A stretch of DNA of 35,989 nt from Fimbriimonadaceae bacterium (GTDB taxonomy: Bacteria > Armatimonadota > Fimbriimonadia > Fimbriimonadales > Fimbriimonadaceae). Each line of letters begins with the position of its first letter. The stretch's first letter is position 1. Of the stretch, positions 33,650 through 35,989 are shown piece by piece. The position numbers and the translations under genes are program-made. The notes under the pieces are model-generated. The model worked only from the letters and a program-made list of their open reading frames with translations, was not told the origin of the DNA and did not search any database. Where the stretch lies: NCBI GenBank assembly GCA_019694835.1, contig JAIBBE010000013.1:1-35989 (forward strand), read 5' to 3'.

Positions 33650-34599
33650 CAGACCGCCGCCGGGGTCTTGAACTGCTCGACGTGCTTCAGGCAGCAGCCC
33701 CGAATGCGAGCGCGAATCCGGTTAATGAACGCTGCTCTCTCCGTCGCCGACACGGCTCCGCGCGCATCCAGCACATTGAAGATGTGCGAGCACTTGAGGG
33801 CTAGATCGAGCGCCGGATACACAAGGGCCATCGGGCCCGAGACACGCGGATCGACTTCGGCCTTGGTCGCGGGCTCGGTCGCGGTGAGGATGCCGATCTC
33901 GCCGTCCCAGAAGACTGGCGTCTCCAGCACCCGCTTGCTTTCAGCTTCGTACAGATCGAAAAGCTGGAAGAGGAGAGCCGTGTCGGCGACCTCGAAGTTG
34001 TACACGTTGTGCTGCATCTCAAGCTGCCATTCGGCGTCCTTGTAGCTGAGGCTGTCGTTCCACTGCAGGTCGGTCCAGAACGAGGCGGCGTTGTTCAGCA
34101 TCAGGCACAGCCGCTCGGGGCCGTACGTGATCTCCGCGCAGACCGGATTGCACTCGATGCCACCCATCTGCTGGAAGAACGTGAACTGGCTGATCTCGGT
34201 GCCGTCCAGCCAGACCTCCCAACCCACTCCGCTCGCGCCTGCCGAAGGCGACTCCCAATCGTCCTCGACGAATCGCACGTCGTTCTTGCTCGTGTCGAAC
34301 CCCAGCGCGTTCAGTGACCCGAGATAGAGGTCCACCACGTTGTCCGGGCTCGGCTTGAGGATCACTTGATATTGGTAGTAGCGCTGACTCCGCATCGGAT
34401 TGCGCGTGTAGCGGCCATCGGCGGGCCGGCGGCTTGGCTGCACGAACGCGACATTCCAAGGATCGGGGCCGAGCACGCGCAGGGTCGTCGCCGGATGCAT
34501 CGTCCCCGCCCCGACCTCCATGTCGTACGGCTGCAAGATCGCGCACCCCTGCTTCGCCCAGTAGTCGTTGAGTCGGAACACCAGCTCTTGAAACGTCAT
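33649..34599 (-). CDS. glyQ: Glycyl-tRNA synthetase alpha subunit
   Basis: The 316-residue protein is the alpha subunit of the bacterial alpha2beta2 glycyl-tRNA synthetase, which activates glycine and charges tRNA-Gly. It begins MTFQELVFRLNDYWAKQGC and continues with QPYDMEVGAGTMHPATTLR and PSRRPADGRYTRNPMR. It also has the motif-2-like YYQYQVILKPSPDN and the characteristic QFTFFQQMGG. Length matches GlyQ (about 300 residues). The ATG at 34597-34599 is chosen by homology; upstream codons are non-conserved. There is no Shine-Dalgarno, but TACAAT ends six bases before the ATG. The usual next gene, glyS for the beta subunit, is replaced by araB/araD. Confidence 0.96.
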   Translation of the reverse strand: MTFQELVFRLNDYWAKQGCAILQPYDMEVGAGTMHPATTLRVLGPDPWNVAFVQPSRRPADGRYTRNPMRSQRYYQYQVILKPSPDNVVDLYLGSLNALGFDTSKNDVRFVEDDWESPSAGASGVGWEVWLDGTEISQFTFFQQMGGIECNPVCAEITYGPERLCLMLNNAASFWTDLQWNDSLSYKDAEWQLEMQHNVYNFEVADTALLFQLFDLYEAESKRVLETPVFWDGEIGILTATEPATKAEVDPRVSGPMALVYPALDLALKCSHIFNVLDARGAVSATERAAFINRIRARIRGCCLKHVEQFKTPAAV

Positions 34600-34605
34600 G
34601 GCGAG

Positions 34606-34611
34606 ATTGTA
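34606..34611 (-). promoter_or_regulatory. -10 box immediately upstream of glyQ (possible leaderless start)
   Basis: TACAAT on the minus strand is followed by six bases and then the glyQ ATG. A transcript from this box would start at or next to the A of the start codon, so no leader or ribosome binding site would exist. No -35 is recognisable at 16-18 bases. Confidence 0.4.
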
Positions 34612-34755
34612 CTGAATCAACCCGCTGACGGCTGGACGCACAACGCCAACAACCAGGTCACGCCGAAGAGTGGCCACCGAGCGTCTGAAGCACTATCCAG
34701 CAGTCCCACGTGGAAGAAAGGTGATCGAAAAAGCCAGCATCAAGCAAGAAGAAAG

Positions 34756-34781
34756 GACCAGCGGCTACGGACGCTGGCCCT
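34756..34781 (-). terminator. Intrinsic terminator downstream of the unknown-family gene
   Basis: On the minus strand a stem of eight pairs with one mismatch (GGGCCAGCG with CGCTGGTCC) around an 8-base loop is followed directly by TTTCTTCTTGC. It lies 22 bases beyond the stop of the gene at 34803-35507 and upstream of glyQ, so it separates the two transcription units. Confidence 0.65.
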
Positions 34782-34802
34782 AACTTTCATGCGCAGACCG
34801 GA

Positions 34803-35507
34803 CTAGGCCGCTTTGCGCTTTTCGCTCGCGCCGCCTTCTTCGACGGCGAGGCTGACGGTCACGACCGGGATTTCGATGAAATCCGTCTCGCGTCCTGTGG
34901 CGGTTTCGACAAAGCGATAAGCCGCCGCATAGATGCCCGGGGCGAGGTTGGCCTGGTACTCCAGACTTCCCGTTGCAAACGCAACGAACGTCAGCGATCG
35001 ATAGCCGTTATCCTGGGGCTCTCGAGCAGAACTCTTCATGGTCTGCAACAAGAGTTCCGTTTTGACGCCCGCTGCATTCGCCGCGCTGGCCGTAAAGGTG
35101 ATCTTGCCTGCCGATCCAGCCGCGGTTACCGTGATCGAATCGCCAGAGAATGACCCTGTGGGCGGATTCATTGGAATCGTGCCGGTCGGGCTGACCTGAA
35201 GAAACTTCGTGGTCAAACCGACGAACACATTGATCGCGGTTGGCGAGTAAGTAACTCCAGTCACGGGGTTCTTCTTCGTTTGCGTCAGCGCATAGTTTCG
35301 CCATGCGGTGAGCTGCGCGGATGTCATACCCTTATACGTTCGCGCGGCTCGCGTAAGGCGAGTTCTCGCGTTGCGTTGTGGGTTAGTCTTTGGGTTGCGC
35401 GGTTCACGCCTAGGCCGCGCGAAGAGACCAGATCGCCCCTTTTGCACGACAAGGGTGCCATCCGAGCCCCTCATGTCGTCGAAGCCCATTGAGAGCCTTA
35501 CATGCAT
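34803..35507 (-). CDS. Unknown protein, tandem paralogue of the gene at the right edge
   Basis: A 234-residue protein of a family I do not recognise. The N-terminal third is rich in arginine, lysine and proline (GRSGLFARPRREPRNPKTN, then TRLTRAARTYKGM) and ends with a short Trp-containing helix, TSAQLTAWRNYA. The remainder is predicted to be beta-rich, with Ser/Thr/Gly-rich strands like an immunoglobulin- or fibronectin-type fold. The C-terminal segment (LAPGIYAAAYRFVETATGRETDF) is closely matched by the partial gene at the window end. No signal peptide is visible. The ATG at 35507 has an excellent ribosome binding site, AAGGAAGG, seven bases upstream. The basic N-terminus could suggest nucleic-acid binding or a phage-like structural part, but this is speculation. 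Confidence 0.75.
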   Translation of the reverse strand: MHVRLSMGFDDMRGSDGTLVVQKGRSGLFARPRREPRNPKTNPQRNARTRLTRAARTYKGMTSAQLTAWRNYALTQTKKNPVTGVTYSPTAINVFVGLTTKFLQVSPTGTIPMNPPTGSFSGDSITVTAAGSAGKITFTASAANAAGVKTELLLQTMKSSAREPQDNGYRSLTFVAFATGSLEYQANLAPGIYAAAYRFVETATGRETDFIEIPVVTVSLAVEEGGASEKRKAA

Positions 35508-35628
35508 TTTTCTGCCTTCCTTACCAATCCTCCATGATTGGATTTTCGATGTGTAGTCGCACCCGTAGCATGCGCTATTCGAGTTATCGGAGAGACACTC
35601 CACAATCCTTACCCCATTACTATGAGAT

Positions 35629-35735
35629 CGTCATTCCGACGCAGGAGGAATCGAGTCACGGCCATGATAGCGCAGGAAGCCGCCGTTTCCAGTTTAAGTG
35701 GGTGATGATTCGATTCCTCCTGCGTCGGAATGACG
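35629..35735. repeat. MITE-like element with perfect 26-bp inverted repeats
   Basis: Arms at 35629-35654 and 35710-35735 are exact reverse complements. They begin CGTCATTCCGACGCAGGAGG and surround a 55-base centre. Repeats starting with GTCATTCCGACG are widespread non-coding palindromes in bacterial genomes. No open frame inside is credible. It lies between the two paralogues of the unknown family. Confidence 0.88.
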
Positions 35736-35798
35736 ACTTTGAGAGTCACTACCTTATCCCAGTTTCGACGAAGCGCGGGCGGGACGGCCGCGCCACGG

Positions 35799-35989
35799 TT
35801 AGCTAACCTCCACCACCCCGAGAAGCAGCGCATCGACGCTTTGCCCCGTCGCAACCTCCACGTACCGATACGCAAGCGCATAAGAACCGGGCGCAAGTGC
35901 GATGAATGCGCTGTCAGCCGAACTAGTGAACTCGTGAAAAATCGCCGATTTGTAGAAAGGCCCCGGCAGGCGACGCGGGTTCGCCAGCT
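35799..35989 (-). CDS. 3' end of a second member of the unknown family (truncated by window edge)
   Basis: The final 63 codons of a minus-strand gene. Reading back from the TAA at 35799-35801, the product ends LAPGSYALAYRYVEVATGQS followed by VDALLLGVVEVS. This aligns with the end of the neighbouring protein (LAPGIYAAAYRFVETATGRE, then TDFIEIPVVTVS). The two genes are therefore tandem paralogues on the same strand, separated by the 26-bp inverted repeat element. Nothing is visible of its start. Confidence 0.7.
   Translation of the reverse strand, partial: LANPRRLPGPFYKSAIFHEFTSSADSAFIALAPGSYALAYRYVEVATGQSVDALLLGVVEVS

Overview
The window is about 36 kb of a moderately GC-rich bacterial chromosome, densely packed and coded mostly on the minus strand. 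The mix suggests a free-living Gram-negative-type bacterium: alpha2beta2-type glycyl-tRNA synthetase, tricorn-like protease, YbjQ-family proteins, dockerin-like and FG-GAP-like secreted proteins, a PilB/GspE-type ATPase and many palindromic repeats. An Armatimonadota (Fimbriimonadia-like) host would fit, but that is an impression from protein style, not a computed placement. There are no rRNA or tRNA genes, no transposase, no phage module and no CRISPR array.

Left third (1-10.5 kb). A cut-off secreted-protein gene opens the window. It is followed by a tight minus-strand set (SRPBCC protein, QueD, membrane-anchored metallophosphoesterase), a lone plus-strand zinc dehydrogenase, and a long minus-strand run: ACT protein, aspartate kinase, PhyH-type dioxygenase, GMP synthase and glycosyltransferase. 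A two-gene unit encoding an acidic calcium-loop-type protein and a multi-zinc-ribbon protein lies upstream of that run and has the clearest promoter in the window.

Middle (10.5-22.4 kb). A DASS-family anion symporter diverges from a secreted FG-GAP-like protein, whose 3' end overlaps that of a secreted subtilisin with a C-terminal dockerin-like region. Then come a protein made of three YbjQ domains, hairpin repeats, a small membrane protein, a leucine-rich-repeat protein, and the cluster upp - ferredoxin - GspE/PilB-type ATPase - GNAT acetyltransferase. A small P-loop kinase gene diverges from upp.

Right third (22-36 kb). Two sugar-type ABC permease genes are separated by a 480-bp nested inverted-repeat block. 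Upstream are an MFS exporter gene and a gene resembling cyanobacterial acyl-ACP reductase. The latter is bordered by a 12-copy, 21-bp minisatellite whose sequence variation has codon-like periodicity. A tricorn-like protease and an amidase follow, then a glyQ-araB-araD operon without glyS, and finally two tandem paralogues of an unknown family separated by a MITE-like inverted repeat.

The items most worth a second look are the minisatellite and its possible small protein, the acyl-ACP-reductase-like enzyme, the calcium-loop/zinc-ribbon pair, the triple YbjQ protein, the glyQ-araBD arrangement, and the TANNNT boxes placed only 6-9 bases before several start codons, which suggest leaderless transcription.
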